From: Rhizobium sp. 11515TR
GTDB taxonomy: Bacteria; Pseudomonadota; Alphaproteobacteria; Rhizobiales; Rhizobiaceae
Reading direction: 5' to 3'
Length of the DNA: 64,000 nucleotides
NCBI RefSeq assembly: GCF_002277895.1
Contig: NZ_CP022999.1
Coordinates: 558,001 to 622,000, forward strand
The notes beneath the pieces are model-generated. The model saw nothing but the letters and a program-made list of their open reading frames with translations. It searched no databases and had not been told where the DNA came from. A program made the translations under genes and the position numbers. This document shows positions 1 through 8,445 of this stretch, piece by piece; the first letter of the stretch is position 1, and every line of letters begins with the position of its first letter.

Positions 1-742
1 TATAGCAAAGCGCCATCAGCAGCACGCGCGGATTGACGAGCGCCTTAAAGCCATCGGCGGCGTTCTGCTCCATGCCAGAATTTTCCACCGCGAGCCGGTC
101 CTTCAGCCAGTTCTTTTCCGTATCGTCGAGGAACGTCGCTTGGGACGGCAGATCCGGCAGGTAAAACAGGGTGATGAAGCCGGCAATAATGGCTGGGATA
201 CCGGTCACCAGGAAGACCCATTGCCAGCCGGCAATACCATAAAGCCCGTTCAAGTCCAGCAGCACACCACCAAGCGGCGCACCGATCGCATTGGCGAAGG
301 CGCTGAAGATCATGAAAAGCCCGACCATCGTGCCGCGATAGGCGGATGGATACCAAAGGGTCAGCAGATAGAGTACGCCTGGAAAAAATCCGGCCTCGCA
401 AGCCCCCAGCAGGAAGCGAAGAATATAGAACATGGTCGCATTCTGCGTATAGGCAAGCGCGACCGTGACCGCGCCCCAGGAGATCAGAATGCGTGCAAAC
501 CACCTGCTGGCTCCGAACCTGTCCAAAAGCAGATTGCTCGGCACCTCGAAGATGAAATAGCCGATGAAGAACAGCGACGCACCAAGGCCATAGGCATATT
601 CGCTCATGCCGAGCGCATCGACCATCTCAAGCTTGGCGTAACTGACATTCTGGCGATCGATATAGGCGATCAGATAGAGGATACCCAGAAAGGGCATAAG
701 CCTCCAGGTGATCTTGGAAATAAGCTGCTTCTCATCAATCAC
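1..742 (-). CDS. MFS transporter, anion:cation symporter type, 3' end cut by window edge
   Basis: Inner-membrane secondary transporter of the major facilitator superfamily. About 247 residues are present and the C-terminal part lies beyond base 1. A GTG start at 742 is chosen because a GGGAGG ribosome-binding site sits just upstream on the minus strand; no ATG fits this frame. The translation opens with a short cytoplasmic stretch (ISKITWRLMPF), then helix 1 with the YLIAYIDRQNVSYAK pattern typical of the ACS family (tartrate, phthalate or hexuronate transporters), and later LRFLLGACEAGFFPGVLYL, the family's conserved helix 4 region. Substrates of this family are usually organic acids, but the substrate here cannot be read from sequence. 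No co-directional partner gene is visible. Confidence 0.88.
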   Translation of the reverse strand, partial: MIDEKQLISKITWRLMPFLGILYLIAYIDRQNVSYAKLEMVDALGMSEYAYGLGASLFFIGYFIFEVPSNLLLDRFGASRWFARILISWGAVTVALAYTQNATMFYILRFLLGACEAGFFPGVLYLLTLWYPSAYRGTMVGLFMIFSAFANAIGAPLGGVLLDLNGLYGIAGWQWVFLVTGIPAIIAGFITLFYLPDLPSQATFLDDTEKNWLKDRLAVENSGMEQNAADGFKALVNPRVLLMALCY

Positions 743-899
743 GCCTCTTCCTCCCTGAAAGATGATTATGATTGATATAGATAGCGCAACTCAGCGTTTA
801 TCAATGCACCGAGTCATAAAGCTCATTCGACTTCGTGATGGAAAACGAACGAGCTGGCTCCTTCAAAGCGAAGACGTCGGTCAGCCGGCGGCTCGCGCT

Positions 900-1106
900 T
901 CAAGCGACGCGTTCGAACTGCGTGCGGATATGCTCGATATAGTGCTGGCCGGGCGACGGCGCTTTCACCATGGCGATCGCCGCCTTCTGCGGAACGCCGG
1001 TGAATTGACGCTCCTCACCATTCTTGAAGCGGATGTAAAGCCGTCCGTCATCCGGGCGGAAATAGACTGATTTGATGATTTTTGACGAAACCGGGAGCTC
1101 TTGCAT
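900..1106 (-). CDS. KTSC domain protein
   Basis: Small 68-residue protein made almost wholly of one KTSC domain, a short beta-rich module named from its occurrence at the C terminus of some lysyl-tRNA synthetases and also found alone. Visible features are SSKIIKSVYF, then DGRLYIRFKNGEERQF and the closing helix with YIEHIRTQF. Its role is unknown; stand-alone KTSC proteins have been suggested to bind nucleic acid. It begins at an ATG with an AGAGGTAAGG stretch upstream. A plus-strand open frame over the same bases has no domain and is treated as a shadow. Confidence 0.8.
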   Translation of the reverse strand: MQELPVSSKIIKSVYFRPDDGRLYIRFKNGEERQFTGVPQKAAIAMVKAPSPGQHYIEHIRTQFERVA

Positions 1107-1222
1107 GGGTCACCTTACCTCTGGCTCGCTTTGTCGCATGAAAACCGAAATATTGGGTGAAGCGACCTAGTTAATCAAAGATAGAGTTGCAGCGCTCGAT
1201 TTTATCGATTGCGCCCAGCACC

Positions 1223-1654
1223 TTAACGATCCTGCGGAAGTGCAGCCTCGGCATAGAGAGATGCGAACTCCGCACTTGGCGGTATCGGCTTGATGATGTC
1301 GATCAAGACGCCGTTCGGATCGGCCGTGATGAAATGACGCTGACCGAAATCCTCGTTGCGGATGGCAAGCAGGATCGGCAGGCCGGCCGCCTGCAAGCGC
1401 CTATGAACGGCATCGACATCATCCACTTCAAAGTTGAGCAATAAGCCCGCGACCTTACCGCGCCCCTGCGGCGGAATCGTCTCATGCTGCCCATTCAGAA
1501 TGGCGAGATTGACAGCGCTGTGCTCAGCCGACTGCAGATGGACGTACCAATCACTGGTGAAACTCTCCTGAAAGCCGAAATGCTTCACGTAAAAGGCAGC
1601 GGTTTCCTCGACGCGCTCAGTCATGATCACCGGATAATAGCTCGTTACCTTCAT
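1223..1654 (-). CDS. VOC-fold (glyoxalase/bleomycin resistance) protein
   Basis: 143-residue protein of the vicinal-oxygen-chelate superfamily. It carries the paired beta-alpha-beta-beta-beta modules: an N-terminal strand-helix (VTSYYPVIMTERVEETAAFY) and a C-terminal module with GQRHFITADPNGVLIDII, where the DPNG turn is typical. Members act as glyoxalases, dioxygenases, fosfomycin- or bleomycin-type resistance proteins, or binding proteins; which applies here cannot be said. It is divergent from a TetR regulator across a 69-base gap that holds two operator-like palindromes, so it is the obvious target of that regulator. Confidence 0.85.
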   Translation of the reverse strand: MKVTSYYPVIMTERVEETAAFYVKHFGFQESFTSDWYVHLQSAEHSAVNLAILNGQHETIPPQGRGKVAGLLLNFEVDDVDAVHRRLQAAGLPILLAIRNEDFGQRHFITADPNGVLIDIIKPIPPSAEFASLYAEAALPQDR

Positions 1655-1678
1655 GCTTCACTTCCCCCTTCAAAAGAC

Positions 1679-1725
1679 ATACAATCTGCCTGTATTATTT
1701 CGAATAACATACAGGCTGCATGCAT
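1679..1725. promoter_or_regulatory. Two operator-like sites in the VOC/TetR divergent promoter
   Basis: Bases 1679-1695 read ATACAATCTGCCTGTAT, with perfect ATACA/TGTAT ends. Bases 1709-1725 read ATACAGGCTGCATGCAT, the same pattern with a weaker right half. They share ATACA..CTGC.TG.AT and start exactly 30 bases apart, about three helical turns. The second overlaps the TetR start codon. Two in-phase palindromic sites between a TetR gene and a divergent gene are what a TetR operator pair usually looks like. Confidence 0.55.
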
Positions 1726-2305
1726 GCAAGATCCACGCTCCAATCGTGAAAGAACCGAGAAGACCAAGGCTGCACTCATCGCGGCTGCCCGCGCCTTGTT
1801 CGTGGAAAAGGGCTATGCCGAGACCTCGACGCCGGAGATCGTGGCCGCCGCCGGTATCACGCGCGGCGCGCTCTATCATCATTTCGAGGACAAGCGCGCG
1901 CTCTTTCGCGCTGTCGTCAAAGAGGAAGCGCTCGCAGTGAAAGCCGCCATAGACAAGGCGACCCCTGATCAGCTTGCGCCACGCACCGCCCTCATTGCCG
2001 GTAGCAATGCCTATCTTGAAGCGATGCGGATTGTCGGCCGCACACGACTTCTGCTGATCGAGGGGCCAACCGTCCTCGGCTTCGTCGACATGAAGCAGTT
2101 GGATGAGGAAACCACCACGCTCACGCTGAAGCATGGTCTGGAAGCGGCGCTCAGTCGTGGGCAAGAGTCGGATATCGCCGTTGAGGCCCTCGCGGACATT
2201 CTCTCAGCGGCCTTCGATCGCGCCGCCCTTGCCATCGATGCGGGGGATGATGCGGATCGTTATCGCGCAGCCATTGCACATATGATCGAACGTATTGCAG
2301 GCTGA
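1724..2305 (+). CDS. TetR/AcrR family transcriptional regulator
   Basis: 193-residue repressor. The N-terminal helix-turn-helix is clear: TKAALIAAARALFVEKGYAETSTPEIVAAAGITRGALYHHF, broken here as the helix 1 segment, then TPEIVAAAGITRGALYHHF, followed by an all-alpha ligand domain. The ATG at 1724 is chosen although the frame is open further upstream (back to 1484), because the upstream part overlaps the divergent VOC gene and has no domain. It probably represses itself and the VOC gene through the 1679-1725 sites. The inducer is unknown. Confidence 0.9.
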   Translation: MQDPRSNRERTEKTKAALIAAARALFVEKGYAETSTPEIVAAAGITRGALYHHFEDKRALFRAVVKEEALAVKAAIDKATPDQLAPRTALIAGSNAYLEAMRIVGRTRLLLIEGPTVLGFVDMKQLDEETTTLTLKHGLEAALSRGQESDIAVEALADILSAAFDRAALAIDAGDDADRYRAAIAHMIERIAG

Positions 2306-2438
2306 TATTTATGCTTGCTCGCCAGACCACAAGCGGTGGTAGCCTGAAACACAATTGAATACCCGCGCGAGCATCTATTGATGCATGCTGCAAGCAGATT
2401 TCGAGCGTTCTCGCATATTATTTGAGCACGCCTATTGC

Positions 2439-2467
2439 TTGACACTTTTTTAGCCTCCTTCTATGAT
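2439..2467 (+). promoter_or_regulatory. Strong sigma-70-type promoter for the BMP/cytosine deaminase operon
   Basis: TTGACA at 2439-2444 is a perfect -35 hexamer. After a 17-base spacer, TATGAT at 2462-2467 matches the -10 consensus at five of six positions. Transcription would start near 2474, about 30 bases before the ATG at 2504, which has GGGGAA upstream. The start region also holds a TGATCA sequence (2479-2484) that could be part of an operator. Confidence 0.65.
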
Positions 2468-2503
2468 TTTTACCAAATGATCAAAAAGCAGGGGAACTAA
2501 AAA

Positions 2504-3490
2504 ATGACCAATGAAATCATACTGTCACGCCGCGCCGTCATTGCATCAGGCATTGCGCTTGGCGTCAGCGCCCTTGCGCCGGCTGCCCGCGCAGCCGCGC
2601 CGCTCAAGGTGGCGGGGATTCACGCCTCGCCGGTCGAAAATGCCTGGAATTCCTGTCTTCACAAGGCACTTCAGGATGCAGCCAAGGAAGGCGTTATCGA
2701 ATACGTCTTTTCCGAGGGCGTCTCGGGCACGGACTATCCCCGCGCGATGCGCGAATATGCCGAACAAGGCAACAAGCTGATTATCGGCGAGGCCTATGCC
2801 GTGGAGAAGGAAGCGCGCCAGGTGGCCGCCGATTATCCGGACACGGCCTTCGTGCTGGGATCCAGCGGCGAGGCAACCGGCAGCAATTTCGGTGTCTTCG
2901 GCACCTGGAACTATGACGGCGCCTATCTCGCCGGCATGCTGGCGGGCAAGATGACCAAATCGAATGTGGTGGGATCCGTTGGCGCCATTCCGATCCCAGA
3001 AGTCAACATGCTGATCAACGCCTTTGCGGCCGGTGTTAAAGCGGTCAATCCGGACTGCAAGCATCTCGTTTCGTTCATCGGCACCTTCTTCGACCCGCCG
3101 AAAGCGCGCGAAGCCGGTCTCGCACAGATCGACGCCGGCGCCGACGTTCTCTTCGGCGAGCGCATCGGCACAGCCGATGCCGCGAAGGAACGTCACATCA
3201 AATCCGTGGGATCGCTGATCGATTACACGCCGCGCTACCCCGATACCGTCTTTGCCAACGCCATGTGGTACTTCCGCCCCATTCTCAATGCGGCGATCGC
3301 CGACGTTGCCGCCGGCAAGTCGGTCGGCCGCAACTACACAGCCTACGGCCTGATGAAGGAAGGCGGCAGCGACATCGTCTATGTGAAGGGCACAGCACCG
3401 GCAGAAGCGGAAGCTGCAATGGAGAAGGTTCGAACCGACATCAAAGCCGGCACCTTCGAAGTGCCGAAGGTTGCGGATCAGCCGAAGTAG
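2504..3490 (+). CDS. BMP-family ABC transporter substrate-binding protein
   Basis: Periplasmic binding protein of the Bmp/PnrA family, whose studied members bind purine or pyrimidine nucleosides. 328 residues. The N terminus has a twin-arginine-like signal (SRRAVIASG, then a hydrophobic run ending PAARAAA), so export to the periplasm is expected. Family features include the GLA-type lobes, NVVGSVGAIPIPEVNMLINAF, and DVLFGERIG. It is the first gene of a tight operon with an amidase, the ATPase, two permeases and a cytosine deaminase-like enzyme. That context suggests a nucleobase, nucleoside or ureide-like ligand, but this is inference. Confidence 0.9.
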   Translation: MTNEIILSRRAVIASGIALGVSALAPAARAAAPLKVAGIHASPVENAWNSCLHKALQDAAKEGVIEYVFSEGVSGTDYPRAMREYAEQGNKLIIGEAYAVEKEARQVAADYPDTAFVLGSSGEATGSNFGVFGTWNYDGAYLAGMLAGKMTKSNVVGSVGAIPIPEVNMLINAFAAGVKAVNPDCKHLVSFIGTFFDPPKAREAGLAQIDAGADVLFGERIGTADAAKERHIKSVGSLIDYTPRYPDTVFANAMWYFRPILNAAIADVAAGKSVGRNYTAYGLMKEGGSDIVYVKGTAPAEAEAAMEKVRTDIKAGTFEVPKVADQPK

Positions 3491-3505
3491 CCCTCCGGCT
3501 CAATC

Positions 3506-4930
3506 ATGAGCGGTTCGTCATCCGCCGATGCCACGGAGCTGGCTGGCGCTCTTAAGTCCGGCAAGCTTACCTGTGTGGATGCCATGCAGGCAGCGCTTGC
3601 CGCCTGCGCCAAGCAAAATGAGCTTGGCGCCATTACCTATATCAATCCTGAAGCCGGGCTTGCGGCGGCGCGCGCCCTGGATCATGAGGCATCGGAACAT
3701 CCCGAACGCTTTGCGCAGCGCGCCTTTGCCGGCGTGCCGACGATCGCCAAGGATCTCGGCGGCCCCTTCCGCGGGCTGCCGGTGACGGCTGGCTCTCACC
3801 TGTTCGCCCGCACTGGTCAAGGCGCGGACAGCGATTTGGCAGGGCGTTTTCGCGACGCCGGCCTCTGCGCCTTCGGCTTGAGCACCAGCCCGGAATTCGG
3901 CTTCTCGCTCGCCTCCGAACCGGCAATCGGCCCGATCTGCCGAAATCCGTTGGATCCTAGCAGAACTGCCGGCGGCTCGTCGGGTGGTGCCGCGGCCGCA
4001 GTCGCCGCCGGTATCGTGGCGATCGCGCATGCGACGGATGCGGGGGGCTCGATCCGTGTGCCGGCTGCCTGCTGCGGCCTTGTCGGACTGAAGCCGACAC
4101 GCGGCACCGTGCCTGCCGGCCCCTCCTTCGGCAATCATCTCGGCGGCATCGCCAGCGAACTCGCTGTCACCCGCTCCGTGCGCGACACCGCAGCGATCTT
4201 CGACGTTGTCCGGGGAAGGACAAGGGGGCCGTACGCGGACATCGCTCAACACCCGGCCAAAACGGGCAAACTTCGCGTCGGTCTGCTTACCGATACCGGA
4301 CAGCACTATCCCATCGCAGTCGACCGAGCTCAAGCTGTCGAAATCGCGGCCCATACTCTAGAAAGCCAAGGAAACGAGCTGCTGTCCCTCCGTTGGGACG
4401 AGGTTGAAAGTGCCGTTCAGGCTAGCGCCCGTGCCTTTGGCGATATCATCTCCGTCAATATCGCCAACCTGATTGACGATCTCAAATTGGACGCGCGCCT
4501 CACGGAGACGATGACGCAGGCCTTTATCATGCGCGGACGCGCCATGCCGGCAACCGACCTTTGGAACTCGCTCAATGGCGCAATCACGGCAAGCAGTACT
4601 CTATGGAATGTCTTCGACAGGGTGGATGTCATCGTGATGCCGATGCTCGCCTCGGCGCCACCGCCGATCGGGTCTTTCCCCACGGATCATTCGGACACTG
4701 ATTTGCACCTCGAGCGCATGAGCTCCTTTGCGCCTCTTGCCTCGCTCGCCAACATATCCGGCTTCCCGGCAATCACGCTTCCCTTCGGTGAAGATACGCA
4801 AGGTTTGCCGCTACCGATCCAGATGATGGCGCCCATGAGCGAGGATAAGCTGTTGCTGCAGCTTGCATCTGCGCTCGAGGCCGAGCAACGGTGGCAACAC
4901 CGCTTCCCGATTGCAGGCTTCGCGACATGA
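3506..4930 (+). CDS. Amidase signature family hydrolase
   Basis: 474-residue cytosolic hydrolase with the Ser-cisSer-Lys catalytic triad. Lys82 lies in TIAKDLGG, the cis-Ser is Ser158 in AGGSSGGAAAAVAAG, and the nucleophile is Ser182 in DAGGSIRVPA. The spacings of 76 and 24 residues match those of known amidase-signature enzymes. It should cleave a C-N bond in an amide or ureide. It starts 15 bases after the binding protein gene and its TGA overlaps the ATPase start (ATGA at 4927-4930). Its place inside a transporter operon suggests it acts on the imported compound or a breakdown product. Confidence 0.9.
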   Translation: MSGSSSADATELAGALKSGKLTCVDAMQAALAACAKQNELGAITYINPEAGLAAARALDHEASEHPERFAQRAFAGVPTIAKDLGGPFRGLPVTAGSHLFARTGQGADSDLAGRFRDAGLCAFGLSTSPEFGFSLASEPAIGPICRNPLDPSRTAGGSSGGAAAAVAAGIVAIAHATDAGGSIRVPAACCGLVGLKPTRGTVPAGPSFGNHLGGIASELAVTRSVRDTAAIFDVVRGRTRGPYADIAQHPAKTGKLRVGLLTDTGQHYPIAVDRAQAVEIAAHTLESQGNELLSLRWDEVESAVQASARAFGDIISVNIANLIDDLKLDARLTETMTQAFIMRGRAMPATDLWNSLNGAITASSTLWNVFDRVDVIVMPMLASAPPPIGSFPTDHSDTDLHLERMSSFAPLASLANISGFPAITLPFGEDTQGLPLPIQMMAPMSEDKLLLQLASALEAEQRWQHRFPIAGFAT

Positions 4931-6453
4931 CCACAGCCGTTCTCACCATCGAAGGTGTCAGCAAGCGTTTCGGCAGCACCCTCGCCAATGACAACATCTC
5001 GCTGTCCTTGGCAAAGGGCGAGATCGTTGCCCTGCTCGGAGAAAACGGCGCCGGCAAGACGACGCTGATGAGCATCCTCTTCGGCCACTATGTGCCCGAT
5101 ACCGGCCGCATCCTGATCGACAATGTGGAACTGCCACAGGGCAAGCCGCGCGCGGCGATCCGGGCTGGCGTCGGTATGGTGCATCAGCATTTCTCGCTGG
5201 CACCGAACTTGACTGTGCTCGAAAACATTATGACGGGCACCGAGAGGTTGTGGTCGCTCACATCTCAAATGACGGTGGCCCGCAACAAGCTTCTGGCGAT
5301 CTCAGAACGTTTCGGCCTGAAGGTCGACCCCGATGCCCGCCTCGGCGATCTCTCGGTCGGCGAGCAGCAGCGGGTGGAAATCCTGAAAGCGCTCTACAAT
5401 GATGCGCGCATCCTGATCCTCGACGAGCCGACCGCCGTTCTCACCCAGATCGAGGCGGAAAAGCTCTTCTCGACGCTGAAACAGATGGCCGCACAAGGCC
5501 TGTCTTTGATCTTCATCTCCCACAAGCTCGATGAAGTCATGGCCACGGCCGACCGTATCGTCGTCCTGCGTGGCGGCAAGGTTGCGGCCGAAAGGCAGGC
5601 ATCTCAGACCAGCAAGGCCGAGCTTGCCGAACTTATGGTCGGACATCGCGTCACGCGCCCAACTCGCGAGAAAAGCATCCCCGGCGCTATTGCGCTCGAA
5701 GCCCGCGACATCACGCTCAAAAGCGGCGGCGTCGAGCGCCTGAAGAAGATCAGCTTTCATGTCCGCGCCGGTGAAGTTCTGGCCATTATCGGCGTGTCGG
5801 GTAACGGCCAGGCGCCCCTGGGGCAAATCCTGTCCGGCACCGCAAACCGTTCCTCCGGTGAACTTCTTCTGTTCGGCAAGCCCGTCGGCGATCTTGATGT
5901 GGCTGCGGTCATCGATGCAGGCATCGGTCGCATTCCGGAAGACCGAAATCGTGATGGTGCGATCGGCGAAATGGCGATCTGGGAGAATGCCGTGCTCGAG
6001 CGCCTGTCTTCCTATTCGAAGCATGGTCTGGTCGACCGCGGTGCCGGCATGGCCTTCGCGCGGGAGATCATCGAGGCATTCGATGTGCGCGGCGGCAGTG
6101 CGGCAAGCCGCACCCGGCTGTTGTCCGGCGGCAATATGCAGAAGCTGATCCTCGGCCGCAATCTCCATGAGCGACCACGAATCCTCATCGCCGCCCAGCC
6201 GGCGCGCGGACTGGATGAAGGGGCCGTAGCCGCCGTTCACGGACGCATTCTGGAAGCGCGCCGACAGGGCACCGCCGTTCTATTGATCTCGGAGGATTTG
6301 GACGAAGTGATCGCCTTGGCCGATCGCATCCAGGCCATCGTCGGCGGTCGTCTTTCGGCACCAATCGATGCCGGTGAGGCCGATGCACGCCTGCTGGGAT
6401 TGATGATGGCTGGTGAGTGGAAGGAAAGAAGCGGGGCCGAACATGCGATTTGA
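4927..6453 (+). CDS. Double-domain ABC transporter ATPase (BMP/RbsA type)
   Basis: 508-residue ATPase with two ABC cassettes, as in nucleoside and ribose importers. Cassette 1 has Walker A GENGAGKTT (residues 38-46), signature LSVGEQQRVEI and Walker B ILILDEPTAVLT. Cassette 2 has a degenerate Walker A, GVSGNGQAPL from residue 289 with no lysine, signature LSGGNMQKLILG, and IAAQPARGLD in place of the Walker B glutamate. Such asymmetry is normal for this subfamily. The ATG at 4927 overlaps the amidase stop; an upstream in-frame GTG at 4891 lies inside the amidase and is not preferred. Confidence 0.93.
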   Translation: MTTAVLTIEGVSKRFGSTLANDNISLSLAKGEIVALLGENGAGKTTLMSILFGHYVPDTGRILIDNVELPQGKPRAAIRAGVGMVHQHFSLAPNLTVLENIMTGTERLWSLTSQMTVARNKLLAISERFGLKVDPDARLGDLSVGEQQRVEILKALYNDARILILDEPTAVLTQIEAEKLFSTLKQMAAQGLSLIFISHKLDEVMATADRIVVLRGGKVAAERQASQTSKAELAELMVGHRVTRPTREKSIPGAIALEARDITLKSGGVERLKKISFHVRAGEVLAIIGVSGNGQAPLGQILSGTANRSSGELLLFGKPVGDLDVAAVIDAGIGRIPEDRNRDGAIGEMAIWENAVLERLSSYSKHGLVDRGAGMAFAREIIEAFDVRGGSAASRTRLLSGGNMQKLILGRNLHERPRILIAAQPARGLDEGAVAAVHGRILEARRQGTAVLLISEDLDEVIALADRIQAIVGGRLSAPIDAGEADARLLGLMMAGEWKERSGAEHAI

Positions 6454-7492
6454 ACGGCGCGAACACCGCCCACTCTACATGATGGTCCTGGCGCCGCCGC
6501 TTGCGGTCATCGCGGCCCTGGCGCTCGCCGGCATCTTGATCGCGATTGCCGGAGCGCCGGTCTTCGAAGCCTATCGGCGGATTTTGCTTGGGGCCTTCGG
6601 GTCGCGGCTTTCGGCAACGGAGACATTGACGCGTGCAACGCCATTGATCCTGACGGGTCTTGCCGCCGCCGTCGCCTTTCGTGCTCGCCTGTGGAACATC
6701 GGCGCCGAGGGGCAATTCTATTTCGGCGCAATTGCCGTTGCGGCTTTCGGGTCGAAAATACTCGCCGGGTTGCCCGGCTCGATCCTTATTCCGCTGTTGA
6801 TGGTGATCGGCGCCATTGCCGGCATGATCCTGATCCTCGTGCCGCTATGGCTGCGGCTGCGCTTCTCCGTCGACGAGGTTGTGACGAGCCTCATCCTGAA
6901 TTTCATCGCCGTTCTCTTCGTCTCCATGCTAATCGACGGTGTGCTGAAAGACCCGACGGCATTCGGCTGGCCGCAATCCCAGGCGCTTGCCGATCACGCC
7001 ATGCTGCCGAAGCTGATCGCCCGATCGCGCCTTCATATCGGCTTTGCAATTGCGATCGTCATTGCGGCAATCGTCTACTTCATCCAGTCGCGCACGGTCT
7101 TCGGCATGCAGTCGCGAGCAGCCGGCCTCAATCCGTCAGGCGCCGTCTTCGCCGGCGTTCGTCTCGGCTCGACGCTCGTCAAGGTCGCCTGTCTTTCGGG
7201 CGGGCTTGCCGGCCTTGCCGGCGCGATCGAAGTCATGGGCGTCAAAGGTTACGTCACGACCGATCTGTCGCCAGGCTTCGGCTATGCCGGCATCGTCGTT
7301 GCCATGCTTGCAAACCTCAACCCGCTCGGAGTCGTCCTTGCGGCGATCTTCACCGCCACCATGTTCGTCGGTGCCGACGGCATGAGCCGCAGCCTCGGCA
7401 TCCCCACTTACATCGCCGATGTCACGGTTGCCCTGTCGCTGTTGACCATGCTCATCGCCTTGTTCTTCACGCAGTACAGGATCCGCCGATGA
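6443..7492 (+). CDS. ABC transporter permease (BMP/nucleoside type), subunit 1
   Basis: Inner-membrane permease of about 349 residues, with about nine to ten hydrophobic segments, of the branched-chain/ribose permease superfamily. It contains the GLAAAVAFRARLWNIGAEGQ motif characteristic of BmpB-like subunits, followed by SVDEVVTSLILNFIA. The ATG at 6443 overlaps the end of the ATPase gene; an in-frame GTG at 6413 is a possible earlier start but would give a polar N-terminal extension. The stop overlaps the next gene's ATG at 7489-7492. Confidence 0.9.
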   Translation: MRFERREHRPLYMMVLAPPLAVIAALALAGILIAIAGAPVFEAYRRILLGAFGSRLSATETLTRATPLILTGLAAAVAFRARLWNIGAEGQFYFGAIAVAAFGSKILAGLPGSILIPLLMVIGAIAGMILILVPLWLRLRFSVDEVVTSLILNFIAVLFVSMLIDGVLKDPTAFGWPQSQALADHAMLPKLIARSRLHIGFAIAIVIAAIVYFIQSRTVFGMQSRAAGLNPSGAVFAGVRLGSTLVKVACLSGGLAGLAGAIEVMGVKGYVTTDLSPGFGYAGIVVAMLANLNPLGVVLAAIFTATMFVGADGMSRSLGIPTYIADVTVALSLLTMLIALFFTQYRIRR

Positions 7493-8430
7493 GCACGCTG
7501 GTCGACATCATTGCTTCAGCCGGACTTTGGGCGGCCGTGCTGCGGATCGCGACGCCACTGATCTTCGGCACGCTCGGCGCGCTGCTTTGCGAGAGAGCCG
7601 GCGTCCTCAATCTCGGCATCGAGGGCATCATGACATTCGGTGCAATGATCGGCTGGCTCTCCGTCTATCACGGCGCCGATCTTTGGACCGGTCTTTTGAT
7701 TGCGGCGATCGCCGGCGGCATTTTCGGACTTCTGCATTCGGCCCTGACGGTGACGCTCGGCCTGTCGCAACATGTATCGGGCCTCGGTGTGACGCTCTTC
7801 GCGTCCAGCTTCAGTTACTACGTTTTCCGGCTGATCGTTCCCGTCGCCGGGACGCCGCCGACCATCACCCCGTTCCAGCCGATCGCCATTCCCGGGCTTT
7901 CCACCTTCCCCTTCATCGGCCCGGCGCTTTTCACACAGACGACGCCGACCTATCTCGCAATCCTGGTCGCGCTGGTCATGGCCTATCTGATCTTTCGCAC
8001 GCCCATCGGGCTTGCGATCCGCATGACGGGTGAGAACCCGCATGCAGCCGAGGCTCAAGGCCTCAACCCGATGAAGATCCGCTATGGCGCGATCATTGCC
8101 GGCAGCGCCCTGATGGGCATGGGCGGTGCTTTCCTGACGCTTTCCGCCTTTAACAGCTTCTTTCCAACGATGGTGCAGGGCCGCGGCTGGATCTGCATCG
8201 CGCTCGTTGTCTTTTCGTCCTGGCGGCCGGGCCGGGCGCTGTTCGGCGCCCTGCTCTTCGCCTTCTTCGACGCTTTCCAACTGCGCCTGCAGACCGCAGT
8301 CCAGGGCGTGCCCTATCAGATCTTCCTGATGACGCCGTATATTCTGTCCATTGTCGCCCTTGCGGTCATGAGCAGGCGAGCGCGCGTGCCACAGGCGCTG
8401 ATGCAACCCTATCGCCGCGGCGAAAGATAA
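7489..8430 (+). CDS. ABC transporter permease (BMP/nucleoside type), subunit 2
   Basis: Second inner-membrane permease, 313 residues, pairing with the preceding subunit. It has the BmpC-like N terminus RIATPLIFGTLGALLCERAGVLNLGIEGIM, given here as key residues LLCERAGVLNLGIEG, and several hydrophobic spans. The start is the ATG at 7489, which overlaps the previous stop in an ATGA arrangement; a much longer in-frame open stretch upstream is only a shadow of permease 1. The deaminase gene follows after 15 bases. Confidence 0.92.
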   Translation: MSTLVDIIASAGLWAAVLRIATPLIFGTLGALLCERAGVLNLGIEGIMTFGAMIGWLSVYHGADLWTGLLIAAIAGGIFGLLHSALTVTLGLSQHVSGLGVTLFASSFSYYVFRLIVPVAGTPPTITPFQPIAIPGLSTFPFIGPALFTQTTPTYLAILVALVMAYLIFRTPIGLAIRMTGENPHAAEAQGLNPMKIRYGAIIAGSALMGMGGAFLTLSAFNSFFPTMVQGRGWICIALVVFSSWRPGRALFGALLFAFFDAFQLRLQTAVQGVPYQIFLMTPYILSIVALAVMSRRARVPQALMQPYRRGER

Positions 8431-8445
8431 TCCGAGGAGCCTTCC

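Noticed and set aside
762..1070. Plus-strand frame of 102 codons opposite the KTSC gene
   Set aside because: No domain and no convincing start signal, and it is antisense to a KTSC protein.
6691..7488. Long N-terminal extension of the second BMP permease
   Set aside because: It is an Arg-rich out-of-frame reading of permease 1; the real start is the ATG at 7489.
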